Part shown: piece by piece, positions 1-8,539 of the stretch
Position numbering within the stretch: position 1 is the stretch's first letter
Layout: each line of letters begins with the position of its first letter
Made by a program: the position numbers and the translations under genes
NCBI RefSeq assembly: GCF_002006345.1
Contig: NZ_LZZM01000193.1
Location: 1 to 42,961, forward strand
DNA: 42,961 bases
Direction of reading: 5' to 3'
DNA from: Clostridium puniceum
Lineage (GTDB): Bacteria > Bacillota > Clostridia > Clostridiales > Clostridiaceae
The notes under the pieces: model-generated
Told to the model about the DNA's origin: nothing
The model's input: the letters and a program-made list of their open reading frames with translations, nothing else
Databases searched by the model: none

Positions 1-435
1 AAGTCGTGGCGGACATACAACAAAAATCCACACAGTTGTTGATGGTCTTGGCAATCCAGTTTATTTTCAATTATCTTCTGGTAATTTACATGATAGCACA
101 CTTGCTGTGGATGTTCTTTCAAATATTTATATAAAAGGCAGTAATATTTTAGGTGATAAAGCATATGGTACAAAGGAAATTAAGAAATATATTGCTTCAC
201 AAGAAGCTTCCTATACAATTCCACCTAAAACAAATGCGCAGAATCCATGGCATTGTGACTGGTGGGTATATAAAGAACGCCATTTAGTAGAATGCTTCTT
301 TAATAAAATCAAGCATTTTCGCAGAGTTTCAACTCGCTATGACAAGCTTGCGTCTTCATTTCTTGCTTTTGTTTATGTTGCGTCCATTTTTATTTTATCA
401 AAATAGCATAAGGCAATATTGTTTTCAGACACACC
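1..435 (+). mobile_element. IS5-family insertion sequence, 3' part (left copy)
   Basis: This is the right-hand part of an IS whose 5' part lies outside the window. It carries the C-terminal half of a DDE transposase and ends in the terminal inverted repeat TGTTTTCAGACACACC at 420-435. The same repeat, inverted with one mismatch, begins the IS at 42764, so both ends can be defined from the sequence. CTA directly follows the repeat here and CTA directly precedes it at 42761, which fits the TA-containing targets of this family. Family assignment from the transposase is firm; subgroup is not decided. Confidence 0.85.
2..406 (+). CDS. IS5-family transposase, C-terminal part (5' end outside window)
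   Basis: The reading frame is open from base 2 to the TAG at 404-406, giving 134 residues of a DDE transposase of the IS4/IS5 superfamily. The second catalytic aspartate lies in GDKAYGTKEI and the catalytic glutamate in the block LVECFFNKIKHFRRVSTRYD, the usual Y-x2-R/E-type signature region. It ends 13 bases before the terminal repeat. The upstream ATG at 107 is internal and not a start. The family often expresses its transposase from two overlapping frames; with the middle of the gene missing this cannot be tested here. Confidence 0.85.
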   Translation, partial: SRGGHTTKIHTVVDGLGNPVYFQLSSGNLHDSTLAVDVLSNIYIKGSNILGDKAYGTKEIKKYIASQEASYTIPPKTNAQNPWHCDWWVYKERHLVECFFNKIKHFRRVSTRYDKLASSFLAFVYVASIFILSK

Positions 436-698
436 CTAGGTAAAATTTTGCACTTTTTATATTCCTAAATAAGTTTATATATAATTTTTAATAAAGATAA
501 TATAATATTTAGACATATGTATTTAGTTTGATATTAATCTTTATCAAAATATTTCTAATTATGTAAAATAAGAAAGCACCTCAAAAAAACACATAATTTT
601 TCTATCCTCTCATCCTTGAGATGCATAATAGACTAACTATATAAAACTTTTCTTTAGTATTGTAAGACTATATTTATATATAATTGTAAATCATTTTA

Positions 699-2240
699 TT
701 AATATTTACTTATATTATCTATTATTTCCTGTTCAACAAGATTTATATTAGTTTTTCCAATATACCCAAATTTACATTCGTTAAATTTAATATAATTCAT
801 AGCTTTATAAAAAGTTGAATGATTCATATATTTAGTATAAAAAAATATATAATCAGAATTATTTAATGTGCTTATATCAAAATTTTCATTAAATCCATTT
901 AATGTTCTTATTTCTGGATATTTTATTCTAAATTTCCTTCTCCATTCTTTATCTCCACCAATTATTATAATTTTTTTATTTTGAATGTAATCATATAAAT
1001 TTTTATCTAAATATCCATTATCACAATCACCATTCAAATTAAGTTCATATTCTCTTAAAGACTCTATCTCCAACCTCAGGCTTTTTTCTTGATTCAATTT
1101 ATTTTCTAGCTCTTTAAGATTATTTCCCAGCCTCTCAATCTCTTGCTTATGAATATTGTTTAAGCTATGTAATTGTTGATTTAAATTTTTTTCATAAAGT
1201 AATTTTTCTTTATTTAATTCTTCAATCTTAGTTTTTAAATTATTATTTTCATTTAGAACATAATTTAATTTGTCTTCTACAAGATTTAATTCGCATTGTA
1301 TTACTTCATTGTTATTTTCTACACATATTTTTTTAGCATTTTTATATTCGTTAATAAGTGGTTGTATAAATATCCCACTAATAATGCTTGATACTATTAA
1401 ATCCATGTTTCTATTTTTTGTTACTCTAATATAAGATAATATGGTTTTATCAATATTAGCAAACTCATATTCGCTAAAAATATGGTTTATATTAATTTTA
1501 TTAGTTGCAAGTAAGTCTTCAAAAAAATATCCAAAATTACTAATGTTCTCATTATTATGTCTTATAATATCTTTATAGCTAAAAATTTTTCCATATTCTC
1601 GTTTTATTAATACTTTTATTTCTTGTATTTCAGTTTTATATTTTTCTAATTCATTTTCAATATTTTGATTCATTAGACTTTCAAATTCAAAATCTTCTAT
1701 ATCATTTAATATAGACATTACGAAACCATGATCTACTGCTTCTGCTGAAATATATACAGCAAAATATAAATATATTGCTGCATCAAACTTTGCTTCCAGA
1801 TTTCTTGTAACTATATCCATTTTCATATATTTATTTTTTAACTTTTCTTTATTACGTTTTTTTACTGTAGTATAAATTATAGGATAATATTTTCTAAGAA
1901 GCTTTATAAGTTTACTTCTTAAACTGTTATCATACTCAGCTTCTAAAAGTATTGCTAAAACTCTTCTTGCATATAATTCATGTTCAAGAGTTCCTTGCTT
2001 GATAATAACATGCTCTATACATTTAGAATTAGTTATGGCATTATAATATTTTAGCTGATCATGCATATATATTTTATCAATCTCTTTTTTCATATTTCTA
2101 TTTTTAGCTATGCAAAGACTTATGTTCGCAAAAATATAATTTGTTATTATATCACTATCAATACTCCATTTTTCACAAATAATTTCTGAAAAAGATGTAA
2201 TATTTATCCTATCAATTAGATTTTCTTTGATATACTCCAT
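699..2240 (-). CDS. DUF2325 domain protein with long coiled coil, function unknown
   Basis: A 513-residue protein. Roughly residues 1-300 are helical and match nothing I recognise. About 300-400 is a Lys/Glu/Asn-rich coiled coil with heptad-like leucines. About 425-513 matches DUF2325: it opens with a beta strand and glycine turn (KIIIIGGDKEWRRKF), then the Asn/Asp-Tyr-Ile-Phe strand and GYIGKTNINLVEQEI near the end. In that family the C-terminal module resembles a nucleotide-binding fold, but no activity is established. The start follows a strong AAAGGAGGGG box. No membrane segment is visible. It is read leftward and is followed by AT-rich DNA up to the IS, so it may be monocistronic. The domain call is good; function is unknown. 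Confidence 0.75.
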   Translation of the reverse strand: MEYIKENLIDRINITSFSEIICEKWSIDSDIITNYIFANISLCIAKNRNMKKEIDKIYMHDQLKYYNAITNSKCIEHVIIKQGTLEHELYARRVLAILLEAEYDNSLRSKLIKLLRKYYPIIYTTVKKRNKEKLKNKYMKMDIVTRNLEAKFDAAIYLYFAVYISAEAVDHGFVMSILNDIEDFEFESLMNQNIENELEKYKTEIQEIKVLIKREYGKIFSYKDIIRHNNENISNFGYFFEDLLATNKININHIFSEYEFANIDKTILSYIRVTKNRNMDLIVSSIISGIFIQPLINEYKNAKKICVENNNEVIQCELNLVEDKLNYVLNENNNLKTKIEELNKEKLLYEKNLNQQLHSLNNIHKQEIERLGNNLKELENKLNQEKSLRLEIESLREYELNLNGDCDNGYLDKNLYDYIQNKKIIIIGGDKEWRRKFRIKYPEIRTLNGFNENFDISTLNNSDYIFFYTKYMNHSTFYKAMNYIKFNECKFGYIGKTNINLVEQEIIDNISKY

Positions 2241-2366
2241 TAATTTCTCCCCTCCTTTAGCTCCTGCTGTTATATATAAATTCTATCTTAAATTAATGCA
2301 TTCATTCTTATTTTTCATAATTATGTCTAGTGTTTTTATTAATAGCAATGTGAAATAATAAAATTT

Positions 2367-3005
2367 CTATATATGATTTATTATTACTATATAATCGTTT
2401 TGCCCAGCCTTTGAACACTCAAAGGTTAAATTTAATCTTTCTAGTTCTCCTTCTAACCAACAAGGAACATGATTGCAAGTTACTATTAACTCATTAAATT
2501 TGTTATCCTTTAAGAAAGGTTTTAATACTTGTTTGGTAGTAATTCCAGTATTATGCTCCTGAAATTCTTTTAAATTTAAAATATAATAACCATTAATCCC
2601 AATCTCTATTGGAAGAACACTTTGTTTTTTATCATTAAGTTTTGAAGCTCCTATAAATTTAATTTCTTGTGCTTCTTCATTCTCTTTTCCCAGTACATAG
2701 TCAAGAATTTCTTTTTTATTTCCATCCATTTTCCAAGTGCTTACTCCAATACTGTCAAGCATCATATATATTAAATTTGGAATTTCTTTTGCTACAAAAA
2801 CTTTGCAATTTTCCAAGGCTTCTGAAATATTTAAAGTATCTAAACGTATATCTTCTTTTTCCTGTATAGTCTGAAATTCAAAAGGTATTTCCTTTATAAT
2901 ATTCCATTTATCATTATATTTTGAGAAAATCTTAATAAATCCATCCTTATTTAAATCTGTAATTTCACCAAAATTATTTACATACATTGCAATTTCTTTA
3001 ATCAT
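2367..3005 (-). CDS. AnfO-family protein (Fe-only nitrogenase accessory-like)
   Basis: A 212-residue protein of the AnfO family, first described beside alternative (Fe-only) nitrogenase genes and present in many clostridia away from them. The N-terminus (MIKEIAMYVNNFGEITDLN), the region around EALENCKVFVAKEI and the C-terminal IVTCNHVPCWLEGELERL are typical of the family. The start is set at the ATG at 3003-3005, because AAGGAGG lies seven bases upstream; an in-frame upstream start would place that box inside the gene. No nif or anf structural gene is in the window, so a nitrogenase role is only a family association. A terminator-like hairpin lies in its leader. Confidence 0.75.
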   Translation of the reverse strand: MIKEIAMYVNNFGEITDLNKDGFIKIFSKYNDKWNIIKEIPFEFQTIQEKEDIRLDTLNISEALENCKVFVAKEIPNLIYMMLDSIGVSTWKMDGNKKEILDYVLGKENEEAQEIKFIGASKLNDKKQSVLPIEIGINGYYILNLKEFQEHNTGITTKQVLKPFLKDNKFNELIVTCNHVPCWLEGELERLNLTFECSKAGQNDYIVIINHI

Positions 3006-3045
3006 ATAATCCTCCTTATCTTGTTTAAAATATATTTTTCTAAAC

Positions 3046-3089
3046 AAAAAAGTCTAACTCCTATCCCTTCTTGGTATAAAAATTAGACT
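3046..3089 (-). promoter_or_regulatory. Leader hairpin with U-run in front of the AnfO-family gene
   Basis: Read on the minus strand, AGTCTAA (3083-3089) pairs with TTAGACT (3051-3057) around a 25-base loop, and the right arm runs straight into TTTTTT. It lies about 40 bases upstream of the start codon of the AnfO-family gene, the position of an attenuator. The segment upstream (AATAGAGGCTATGG) could hold an alternative pairing partner (CTAT with ATAG). It could equally be the terminator of an upstream transcript, although the recombinase gene ends some 220 bases away. No known riboswitch class was recognised. Confidence 0.4.
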
Positions 3090-3306
3090 CCATAGCCTCT
3101 ATTTAATAATGTTAATTTATGAGTAAAACAAGCAATTTTAGTTAATCTCTTTTTTTAATTATAATTTTTTATATTATGCTTTTCAAGATTTTTTAGAAAA
3201 TTAATTTTTACTCCTTTAATTTTGCCACCAACTTAAAACTTTGGTATCAACAAAATGAAAATGCATAAATTAAATTTATATTGTTCTTAATGATACTTAC
3301 TAAATA

Positions 3307-4185
3307 TCAAGCTCTTGGATGTGTATGCATATATATATAATTAATTTTATCATTATTTATGATTTCATAATAAGTATCCATATATGTTAAAACTTGGTTT
3401 CCGAGCAGTTTTTGCACTGCTCTTACATTAGCTCCATTTTGAAGTAAATGCACTGCAAATGAATGTCTAAAAGTATTTAAATTCACATCCTTATCAATGC
3501 AAGCTTGTCTAGCATATTCTTTAACAATTCTCCAAATCCCCTGCCTTGTAAGTTTATTTCCATTTAGGTTTACAAACAAATTAGGCACGCCACATTCTGC
3601 GATCTTATATCTAATACCTAAATATTCTGTTATAGCTTTACTTGCACTTCTTCCTATCGGAATCAATCTCTCAAAATTTTTATTATCCGTACATCTTACA
3701 AAATTCAAATCAAGATTTACATCCTCAACATTTAATGCAATTAACTCAGAAACCTTCATTCCAGTAGCATACATTAATTCTAGTAATGCATTATCACGGA
3801 TTCCCTTCGAACAATCTTTTTCAACTATTCTAATTATTTTATCAACTTCTTCAATAGTCAAAATTTGTGGCAATTTTCGATTGTTTTTAGAGCTTTTGTA
3901 TTCTATTTTAGGCACTTCCTTAACTAAAGCTTCATTTTTTAAATATGAATAGAAATTTCTAAGGCTTATTACTATTCTATTTATAGACCTCTCTGATTTC
4001 CCTAAACTTGTTAGATTTTGTATATATGACATAATTGTTAATTTATCACTTTTGTATATATCTATCTTTTTTTTGCTTAAAAATTTTAGATAGAGGCTTA
4101 CATCAGTTACATATGCATATATAGTATTTTCACTTTTACCACTCTCTAACAAATAGCCTTTATAATTATTTATGCAATTTATCAT
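3307..4185 (-). CDS. XerC/XerD-like tyrosine recombinase with degenerate active site
   Basis: A 292-residue protein of full family length with an N-terminal core-binding domain (about 1-95) and C-terminal catalytic domain (about 105-292). Against XerD it is colinear, but key residues differ. Arg-I is Lys144 (TGMKVSEL for TGLRVSEL); the beta-hairpin Lys is Asn168; the His of HxxR is Asn237 (NTFRH) with Arg240 kept; the His of LLGH is Asn263 (LLGNQ); the nucleophile Tyr272 is kept. Ribosome binding site GGAGATAG precedes the ATG. In clostridia xerD normally lies next to spoIIM, as here, so this occupies the xerD position but probably cleaves DNA poorly or not at all. The frame is uninterrupted, so it may keep a binding role. 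Confidence 0.8.
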   Translation of the reverse strand: MINCINNYKGYLLESGKSENTIYAYVTDVSLYLKFLSKKKIDIYKSDKLTIMSYIQNLTSLGKSERSINRIVISLRNFYSYLKNEALVKEVPKIEYKSSKNNRKLPQILTIEEVDKIIRIVEKDCSKGIRDNALLELMYATGMKVSELIALNVEDVNLDLNFVRCTDNKNFERLIPIGRSASKAITEYLGIRYKIAECGVPNLFVNLNGNKLTRQGIWRIVKEYARQACIDKDVNLNTFRHSFAVHLLQNGANVRAVQKLLGNQVLTYMDTYYEIINNDKINYIYMHTHPRA

Positions 4186-4278
4186 TAACTATCTCCTATA
4201 CCATTGATTATGATTAATATTCGACAAAATTGTCTACTTTCCTTCTTTATTAATTTTCTTTTGTGTATATATTTGTAT

Positions 4279-4911
4279 TTATAAATAGAATTTCTTAGCC
4301 ACAAATTTAATAAGAGATGGTGATATATAAGTTTCAATCAATATACCTATTGAAAATAATGTTATAATTATAATCAACTTATTTAACACACCAGCCAAAA
4401 AGAAGTCTTTAATTTTTCCGTGCTTAAAATATTTCTCTTTGAATTTTTCTGTAGACATAGATAAACTAATAACACTTAATGCTATAAAACATGGAATATA
4501 TATTATGTTTTGAGGAATAACAGACACCAAAGCTAGTCCAAGTCCTCTACCTTCAAAAGTAGTAACCATAAAAGAAAAAGTATATCCTAAGGTAAAACCT
4601 TTTAATAAATCTAAAACTAATATTATAGGAGTTCCAAAAAAGGTTAACCCTAAAATAAATATAGGTACAATTATAAGTGTATTTTTCTTAATCACCTCAA
4701 ACAATAATTTCCCATAATTTACAGGCTCATTGCCTATATAATTAGTAAAACTGAAAAAATAGTTGGTTAAATCATTTCTATCACTTGTGCTCATATATTT
4801 AACAGTATAAAGTCCAAAGGATATTCCTAAACAAAACATTATTAATACAATGAAAAAATAGGCCTTTTTATCTTTGAAAGTATCATTAAGCTTAGTAAGT
4901 AAATAATTCAT
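4279..4911 (-). CDS. spoIIM: Stage II sporulation protein M
   Basis: SpoIIM, a membrane protein of the DMP (SpoIID-SpoIIM-SpoIIP) engulfment complex that acts in the mother-cell septal membrane during sporulation. The 210 residues fit the usual length of about 200-215. Five or so hydrophobic segments are visible, starting at about residues 17-36, with the typical PQNIIYIPCFIALS and LNKLIIIITLFSIGILIE segments. The start follows GGAGGAATAAGAG. The neighbouring recombinase gene is read in the same direction 93 bases downstream, an arrangement shared with other clostridia and, more loosely, with Bacillus. Confidence 0.9.
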   Translation of the reverse strand: MNYLLTKLNDTFKDKKAYFFIVLIMFCLGISFGLYTVKYMSTSDRNDLTNYFFSFTNYIGNEPVNYGKLLFEVIKKNTLIIVPIFILGLTFFGTPIILVLDLLKGFTLGYTFSFMVTTFEGRGLGLALVSVIPQNIIYIPCFIALSVISLSMSTEKFKEKYFKHGKIKDFFLAGVLNKLIIIITLFSIGILIETYISPSLIKFVAKKFYL

Positions 4912-5029
4912 CTCTTATTCCTCCTTTAGTTACTCTACTTTATACTATGTTTAATATTTAAAGTTTATTCACCCATTTAGCCATAAATATGTAAAACTAT
5001 TATTTAATAGAATATTTTGCGGTCAAGCA

Positions 5030-5062
5030 TTGTAAACTTTATTTTGCTTTTTAAGTTGACAA
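5030..5062 (+). promoter_or_regulatory. BirA (biotin repressor) operator upstream of bioY
   Basis: TTGTAAACT (5030-5038) and AGTTGACAA (5054-5062) form an inverted repeat separated by exactly 15 bases, the spacing and half-site consensus of the bifunctional BirA operator. Only one base breaks the symmetry. The right half overlaps the -35 element of the bioY promoter, so bound BirA-biotinyl-AMP should block transcription when biotin is plentiful. The birA gene is not in the window. Confidence 0.85.
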
Positions 5063-5084
5063 TATATAATTCCATATGTATACT
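5056..5084 (+). promoter_or_regulatory. Sigma-A promoter of bioY
   Basis: TTGACA at 5056-5061 and TATACT at 5079-5084 are separated by 17 bases, a near-perfect vegetative promoter. The -35 hexamer lies within the right half of the BirA operator. The start of bioY follows about 25 bases after the -10, with GGGAGGG as ribosome binding site. Confidence 0.8.
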
Positions 5085-5112
5085 AAAACTGAAATAAAGG
5101 GAGGGTTATAAA

Positions 5113-5667
5113 ATGAAACTAAATTTATCAATTAAAGAAATTACTTTGGTAGGAATGTGTGCTGCACTTATGGCTATTTTTTCTCAGCTTTCAATTCCAC
5201 TTCCATTCACTTCAGTGCCAATAACTTTACAAGTTTTTTGTTTAGTAATACTCTCTGTTATAGTTGGTGCTAAAGTAGGAACTCTTGCATTAATTGTATA
5301 TGTAATTATTGGGACTATCGGATTACCTGTGTTTGCAAATTTCCATAGTGGCTTTGGCGTACTTGTTGGACCAACAGGTGGTTATATTGTTGGATTTATT
5401 ATTATGGCATTTTTAATTGGATATGCATCATCAAAACAAAATAAGTTTTTTTTATTTATTGCTTCATATATGGGAGTAATAATTGATTTACTTCTTGGAA
5501 CTATTCAATTAAAAATAGTAACAGGGATGACAATGCAGGCTGCACTTATATCTGGATTATATCCATTTATACTTAAGGATTTTATAACAGTTACAATTGC
5601 AGTTACTATAGGACTAAAAGTTAAAAAAAGTATTGAAAGCATACTTACACCAAATGCTGCTACTTAG
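5113..5667 (+). CDS. bioY: Biotin ECF transporter substrate-binding subunit BioY
   Basis: BioY, the membrane S component that captures biotin for energy-coupling-factor transporters. The 184 residues contain about six hydrophobic segments. The family pattern is clear in PLPFTSVPITLQVF near residues 29-42, then GTIGLPVFAN, and GPTGGYIVGF near residue 95. No bioM/bioN or ecfAAT genes are adjacent, so it must share ECF modules encoded elsewhere or act alone. It is preceded by a BirA operator and promoter. The DUF1284 gene begins inside its last codons. Confidence 0.93.
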   Translation: MKLNLSIKEITLVGMCAALMAIFSQLSIPLPFTSVPITLQVFCLVILSVIVGAKVGTLALIVYVIIGTIGLPVFANFHSGFGVLVGPTGGYIVGFIIMAFLIGYASSKQNKFFLFIASYMGVIIDLLLGTIQLKIVTGMTMQAALISGLYPFILKDFITVTIAVTIGLKVKKSIESILTPNAAT

Positions 5668-6067
5668 ACCTCATCATATAAATTGCATATTTTTTTATAA
5701 AGGCTTAGGTTATAGTGAAGATTTTGTAAAAGGAATGAATTCTGTTTTAAAATTAATTAAAGAAAATCCTAATATTGAAATTAAACTTATTGTAAAATGT
5801 GATAAGTTATGTGATAACTGTCCAAATATGCAATTAAATAATGTTTGTATAACAAAAGAAAATGTAGCTAGGTTAGATTATAATACTTTAGAAATATATA
5901 ACCTTAAAGAAAATCAAGAATATGCTTTTAATGAAATAATAAATATAATTTATAAAAATTTCAATTCAAATAAATTTCATAAAATCTGCAGTTCCTGTAA
6001 CTGGTATAAAGAAGGAGTCTGCAATGACAATATCATTGCAGATCACTTAAAAAATTGGTCTTTTTAA
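5654..6067 (+). CDS. DUF1284 family protein, cysteine-rich
   Basis: A 137-residue protein of the DUF1284 family, which begins MLLLRPHHINC as relatives do (LRPHH near the N-terminus). Cysteines occur as C-x4-C-x2-C (KCDKLCDNCPNM), CITKEN, and C-x2-C with a further C (ICSSCNWYKEGVC), a pattern suggesting metal or Fe-S binding; this is inference. The ATG at 5654 is chosen because it matches family N-termini. A TTG at 5633 in the same frame is possible. Either way the start overlaps the end of bioY, so translation is probably coupled and expression probably follows biotin status. Function is unknown. Confidence 0.75.
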   Translation: MLLLRPHHINCIFFYKGLGYSEDFVKGMNSVLKLIKENPNIEIKLIVKCDKLCDNCPNMQLNNVCITKENVARLDYNTLEIYNLKENQEYAFNEIINIIYKNFNSNKFHKICSSCNWYKEGVCNDNIIADHLKNWSF

Positions 6068-6103
6068 ACAACCTATTAATTTATTAGATTTCTTTTTATC
6101 GAA

Positions 6104-7636
6104 TTATATTGAAGAGCTTGAGACTTGGGATTCCTTCATTTTATCTATTTCAAACCAAAAGGATACTCCCCCCTCAAGATTGTCTACTCCACATTTAGTA
6201 TTGTGAAGATCAGCAATAGCTTTAACTATGGACAATCCTAATCCATATCCACCATAAGCTCTCGTTCTTGCTTTATCTACCTTATAAAAGCTTTTCCATA
6301 TCTTTTCCAAACAGTCTTCTGGTATATGCTTTCCTGAATTAAATACATTTATCCTTATTATATCCTTTTTAATGCTCTTATTTATTTTAATAATTTTATT
6401 GCTGTCCACATGATTAATAGCATTATTAAGATAATTTGTAATTATCTGCTCAATTCTTACTATATCAGCTGAGACAAATAAACTTTCATCAACTTCAAAT
6501 TGTATTTTAATATTTTGTTCTAGAAAAGCAGCTTTATATTTATTAAGAATATACTCTATTAAAGAAGTTAAATTAAATTCACTTTTTTCAATCTGAAAAT
6601 GATCTGTTTCAATTTGAGAAAGATTTAATAAATCCTTTACTAATTTATTCATTTTATTTGTTTCCTTAATAATGACATCGCAGTAAAAATGTTTATCTTC
6701 TTCACTTTCAACAACATTGCTAACAAGACCTTCCGCATAACCATGTATTACTGATAGAGGAGTTCTTAATTCATGAGAAACACTGGAAATAAACTCTTTT
6801 CTCATTTCATCTATTTGTCTTTCTTTTTCTATGTCTTCTTCAAGCTTTTTATTTTTTATGTTTAATTCTGTAATTGCCCTATTAAGCTCATAAGATAAGT
6901 AATTGATATTTTGTCCAAGCTGTCCAATTTCATCTGCTCCCTTTATTTTGCACTTTTGACTAAAATCAAATTTAGCCATATTTGTAGCGATATTATTTAC
7001 TTCTAATATTGGCTTTGTAAATTTCTTTGAAAACCAATAAGCCCAAATACTTCCTAGAATTATAATTATAATTCCTGTTATAATTATAAATCTATTAGCA
7101 ATGTCTACACTTTCACTTATTGAAACTAAAGGAACTTTTATTGCAAGTATATCGCCATTATTTAATTTCGTTACTAGAGTTAATAGTTCTATTTTTAATT
7201 GTACATCTCTCCTAGTTTCAAAAGTATATTCACCTTCATCATATATCTCTTCTACGTTCTTTTTATATCTATTATTACTAGGATTAAAATCTATTGTAGG
7301 TGGTGGTACATTGAATTTAGTTTTATTATTATCTATTACACTATTTTCGTTAGGCATTCTACGCGAAGATGTAAAAATTATTTTTCCATATGTATCACGA
7401 ATATCAATGCTACTTCCTGTTATATTTGCTTTCCTATCTAATTCATCTTCTATATCTAGTGGATTTCCAGTATATATATTAGTTAATTCTTTTGCATTTT
7501 CAATAAGTATATTTTTTTTCTTTTCTATATAATATTGCTCTAAATATAAACTATTTAATATACATAAAACTACAACAAAAAAAGTTAATAAGGCTATTAT
7601 GGAGATAAAAAGTTTTGATCTTATGGACTTATTCAT
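6104..7636 (-). CDS. Sensor histidine kinase, HAMP/HisKA/HATPase
   Basis: A 510-residue membrane sensor kinase. Transmembrane helix 1 is at about 9-30, an extracellular sensor of about 150 residues follows, and transmembrane helix 2 is at about 183-203. HAMP runs to about 255, then a short coiled linker. HisKA has the phospho-acceptor His288 in SSVSHELRTPLSVIHGY. The HATPase domain has the N box near NYLNNAINHV and the G box in YGGYGLGLSIVKAI. The start codon overlaps the stop of the response regulator gene by four bases, so the two are translationally coupled. The extracellular part has no family I recognise, so the signal is unknown. Confidence 0.9.
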   Translation of the reverse strand: MNKSIRSKLFISIIALLTFFVVVLCILNSLYLEQYYIEKKKNILIENAKELTNIYTGNPLDIEDELDRKANITGSSIDIRDTYGKIIFTSSRRMPNENSVIDNNKTKFNVPPPTIDFNPSNNRYKKNVEEIYDEGEYTFETRRDVQLKIELLTLVTKLNNGDILAIKVPLVSISESVDIANRFIIITGIIIIILGSIWAYWFSKKFTKPILEVNNIATNMAKFDFSQKCKIKGADEIGQLGQNINYLSYELNRAITELNIKNKKLEEDIEKERQIDEMRKEFISSVSHELRTPLSVIHGYAEGLVSNVVESEEDKHFYCDVIIKETNKMNKLVKDLLNLSQIETDHFQIEKSEFNLTSLIEYILNKYKAAFLEQNIKIQFEVDESLFVSADIVRIEQIITNYLNNAINHVDSNKIIKINKSIKKDIIRINVFNSGKHIPEDCLEKIWKSFYKVDKARTRAYGGYGLGLSIVKAIADLHNTKCGVDNLEGGVSFWFEIDKMKESQVSSSSI

Positions 7637-8310
7637 TTTTCGGTCTCAAATCTATAGCCATAACCACGTACAGTACGTACATAATCGCTTTTTGAATTTA
7701 ATTTTATTCTTAGTCTATTTATATGTGTATCAACAGTTCTTAAATCTCCATAATAATCGTATCCCCAAACTTTATCTAATATTTGTTCTCTGCTAAGGGC
7801 CCTTCCATAGTTTTCAGCAAGATAAGTTAATAATTCATATTCCTTAGGACTTAAATCAATAATTGAGCCTTCTACAATAACTTGATGTCCATTATAATCT
7901 ATTGCTAATCCATTAAATTCTTTAAGCTCTATATCTATTGGCATGGTTCTTCTCAGCACAGCATTCACTCTTGCTATTAATATATTAGGGCTAAACGGCT
8001 TTGATATATATTCATCTGCTCCAATATCTAATCCAAAAATTTCATCAAATTCTTCGCCTCTTGCTGTTAACATTATAATCGGAACTTTTGATTTTTTTCT
8101 TATTTCCCTGCATACAGTAAAGCCATCATATTCTGGCAACATTACATCAAGAATTATCAAATCTATATCATCGTCTGCAAAAAATACCTCCATAGCTTTT
8201 CGTCCATCTTCTGCTTCAATAGTAATATAACCTTCTTTTTTAAGAAAATCTATTACGAGTTTTCTTATTAATTGTTCATCATCAACTACTAGCACCTTTT
8301 TCACTTTCAT
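7633..8310 (-). CDS. OmpR/PhoB-family response regulator
   Basis: A 225-residue regulator. The receiver domain has the acidic pair Asp10-Asp11, phospho-acceptor Asp55 in LIILDVMLP, Thr82 and Lys104 (YISKPF). The C-terminal winged helix (about 130-225) carries LSPKEYELLTYLAENYGRALSR and the typical RTVRGYGYRF end. It is first in a two-gene operon with the kinase that overlaps it. Two matching direct-repeat sites lie upstream (8359-8376 and 8540-8557) with the 11-base period expected of this family, so it is probably autoregulated. AGGAGGACAG precedes the ATG. Confidence 0.92.
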   Translation of the reverse strand: MKVKKVLVVDDEQLIRKLVIDFLKKEGYITIEAEDGRKAMEVFFADDDIDLIILDVMLPEYDGFTVCREIRKKSKVPIIMLTARGEEFDEIFGLDIGADEYISKPFSPNILIARVNAVLRRTMPIDIELKEFNGLAIDYNGHQVIVEGSIIDLSPKEYELLTYLAENYGRALSREQILDKVWGYDYYGDLRTVDTHINRLRIKLNSKSDYVRTVRGYGYRFETEK

Positions 8311-8358
8311 GTACTGTCCTCCTAAAAATCACTATTATATTTATTATAACTTATTCTT

Positions 8359-8376
8359 GTTACAACTTCGTCACAA
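8359..8376 (-). promoter_or_regulatory. Direct-repeat operator, likely for the response regulator
   Basis: On the plus strand GTTACAA-cttc-GTCACAA, two similar seven-base units with an 11-base period, the geometry used by OmpR/PhoB-type winged-helix regulators. It lies about 50 bases upstream of the response regulator start. The same arrangement, with the same second unit, recurs at 8540-8557. Assignment to this regulator is inferred from position and geometry. Confidence 0.5.
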
Positions 8377-8539
8377 ATAATATTAGTACATCTTTTCAAA
8401 TAAAAATACTCCCTTTATTAAATCAAGCAATCATTTATATTTTTAATAACATTTATTATTTTTTGTTAACTTTGTTAATTTATACTTATTGATATCCTTT
8501 ACTTATTCCTCTTGTATAAACCTTAAAGTATATAATCTA

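Noticed and set aside
6018..6041. Perfect 10-bp inverted repeat TCTGCAATGA/TCATTGCAGA as terminator
   Set aside because: It lies inside the DUF1284 coding region and no U-run follows directly.
8460..8480. Rex-like site (TTGTTAACTTTGTTAAT)
   Set aside because: The two halves are direct, not inverted, so it does not match the Rex operator.
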